64,000 nt of DNA from Polydactylus sextarius (taxonomy: Eukaryota; Chordata; Actinopteri; Polynemidae): positions 9,477,629 through 9,541,628 of the forward strand of contig CM028910.1 in the NCBI GenBank assembly GCA_016801845.1, read 5' to 3'. Within the stretch, counting starts at the first letter, position 1, and each line of letters opens with the position of its first letter. A program made the position numbers and the translations under genes. The notes below the pieces were generated by a model that was not told the DNA's origin, made no database searches, and saw only the letters and a program-made list of their open reading frames with translations. Shown one piece after another: positions 63,061-64,000 of the stretch.

Positions 63061-63565
63061 GGCACAAAAAAGAAAAGAAAAAGAAAAAAAAAATATCAAG
63101 ACACTAGTGTGTTTTTACTTGATGATGTTTCTTTAGTTCAAATCTGTGTGAACCTACTTTTCTTCTTGCTCATACATGTGCTCCGTAATTAAACGTTCAC
63201 ATTGACTTTTATTTTGGAAAATAGCGAAGAAAATAAAATGATTTCAGCAGAAGAAAATAACAAGAAAAAGAAGCTGCAATCAAAATTACATACGTATAAA
63301 TATATATTAGCCGTTATAATGTAATGTAAATATTGAAGCCAGTAAACAAAAACAAGGTAAAAGCTACATATTTTTTTTCTCTCCTACAAATGCAACTTGA
63401 CGTGACATGACACAAGATTTTATTATAAATTTATAACGTTTATGTATATCTAGTGAGCCAATAAAATAGATGTCTTTAAATAAATATAAAGTTTGTTTTT
63501 TTTTAAATCAAACTATACAAACTATCAATACTAAAAGCAATCATCTAAATCTTATTTAAGTGATG

Positions 63566-63602
63566 CCCCCCACTACCCCTCCACCCCACCAACCCCATCC
63601 CC
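63566..63602 (-). repeat. G-quadruplex motif in barhl2 intron
   Basis: Five C runs of four to six bases on the plus strand (63566-63571, 63576-63579, 63584-63587, 63593-63596, 63599-63602) give five G runs in the barhl2 pre-mRNA strand with loops of two to five bases. Confidence 0.7.
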
Positions 63603-63967
63603 AAATTTCCTCTCCACACACAGGCTGGAAATTATAACTTAAAAAACTAAAAGTGTTGTCAAACACAGATCTGTGTCAAAACACGTGTGATAAAAATGTA
63701 AAAGTTATAATAATAAAAATAACAATTCAGTAAATCCAGTAATAATAATAATAACAATAATAATGACAAATAGAATTTCTGATGAATGTGAGAGTAAAGT
63801 GCTTTTATTTCGAAAGTGATTCTTTAACAGTGTGATAACACATTAATTGTAAAATGATATAAAACACATCACAGTGTTGTTTTATTTCAGTGCAACTGAT
63901 CAAAATGGAGTTTGTTTTATCTTCCCCTGGTGGGATTGTGATAGTTGTGTCTGCAGTTAATTATAAT

Positions 63968-64000
63968 GACGACGACGACGACGACGATGATGATGATGAT
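63968..64000. repeat. (GAC)n(GAT)n trinucleotide repeat at window edge
   Basis: About six GAC units (63968-63986) switch to GAT units up to the window end, so the repeat probably continues beyond it. It lies in the barhl2 intron. Confidence 0.85.

Larger units (their letters stand above)
62925..64000 (-). other. barhl2: barhl2 intron before the last coding exon (partial)
   Basis: The minus strand ends this intron with a T-rich tract and TGTTTTCCAG at the acceptor (62925 onward). No sequence encoding the rest of the homeodomain (TWYQNRR end of the preceding exon followed by GT) is found up to 64000, so the intron is at least 1076 bp here. It contains a TAAT-core cluster, A/T-rich tracts, a G-quadruplex motif and an AAT run near 63740-63764. 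Confidence 0.85.

Noticed and set aside
62925..64000. Search for the upstream barhl2 exon with the homeodomain
   Set aside because: No minus-strand sequence for the WYQN part followed by a GT donor was found, so the exon lies beyond the window.

Overview
The window is intergenic vertebrate DNA, almost certainly from a teleost fish and probably a percomorph. It is AT-rich, full of CA, TA, A and T simple repeats, and has no long open reading frames. It carries interspersed repeats with the GCTAGC/GTTAGC-rich wording common in spiny-rayed fish genomes. The only protein-coding exon I can support is the last coding exon of the BarH-like homeobox gene barhl2, on the minus strand at 62612-62924. It has a clean splice acceptor, a TAA stop and a short 3' UTR ending near 62.2 kb. 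Upstream coding exons lie beyond the right edge, so the window catches exon 3, over 1 kb of the preceding intron, and about 62 kb of DNA downstream of the gene.

That 62 kb has no other recognisable exon, tRNA, rRNA or CRISPR array. This fits established knowledge: vertebrate BARHL2 sits beside a large gene desert packed with conserved noncoding elements (CNEs), a genomic regulatory block. I read the window as alternating blocks. Repeat-poor, complex stretches rich in homeodomain-type TAATTA/TAATTG cores look like candidate enhancers. The clearest are at 2.1-2.7, 6.4-7.7, 11.8-12.4, 12.8-13.1, 15.25-15.8, 33.2-33.5, 34.1-35.1, 36.3-37.0, 38.2-38.8, 41.2-41.6, 44.2-44.8, 48.2-48.85, 50.45-50.75, 53.8-53.95, 57.7-58.1 and 61.7-62.0 kb. 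CNE status is inferred from sequence texture and motifs only; no alignment was available.

Between them lie low-complexity tracts and decayed mobile elements. These include a non-LTR retrotransposon fragment at 14.43-14.85 kb whose reverse transcriptase FADD-type motif reads FAYD, GCTAGC-type fish repeats (14.1, 16.2, 47.3, 56.7 kb), a pair of same-orientation ~330 bp repeats at 23.13 and 24.04 kb, and a possible short DNA transposon at 24.56-25.20 kb. Between the paired repeats is a small CpG-dense patch with a CRE-like site and a TCACGTGA palindrome, the best candidate for an unannotated promoter.

The most notable fine structure is a set of paired motif arrangements in the candidate enhancers: convergent POU octamers (36339/36367), a 14-bp inverted TTTAATTAAAGAGA pair (38658/38707), an inverted GCAATTAG pair (57764/57823), a tandem TAATTAAG doublet (17752), and a perfect DR1 nuclear-receptor site (12303). 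A TAAT-core cluster also lies just upstream of the barhl2 exon 3 acceptor. These fit a model in which homeodomain, POU and nuclear-receptor proteins control barhl2 in brain and retina; that functional link is inference.
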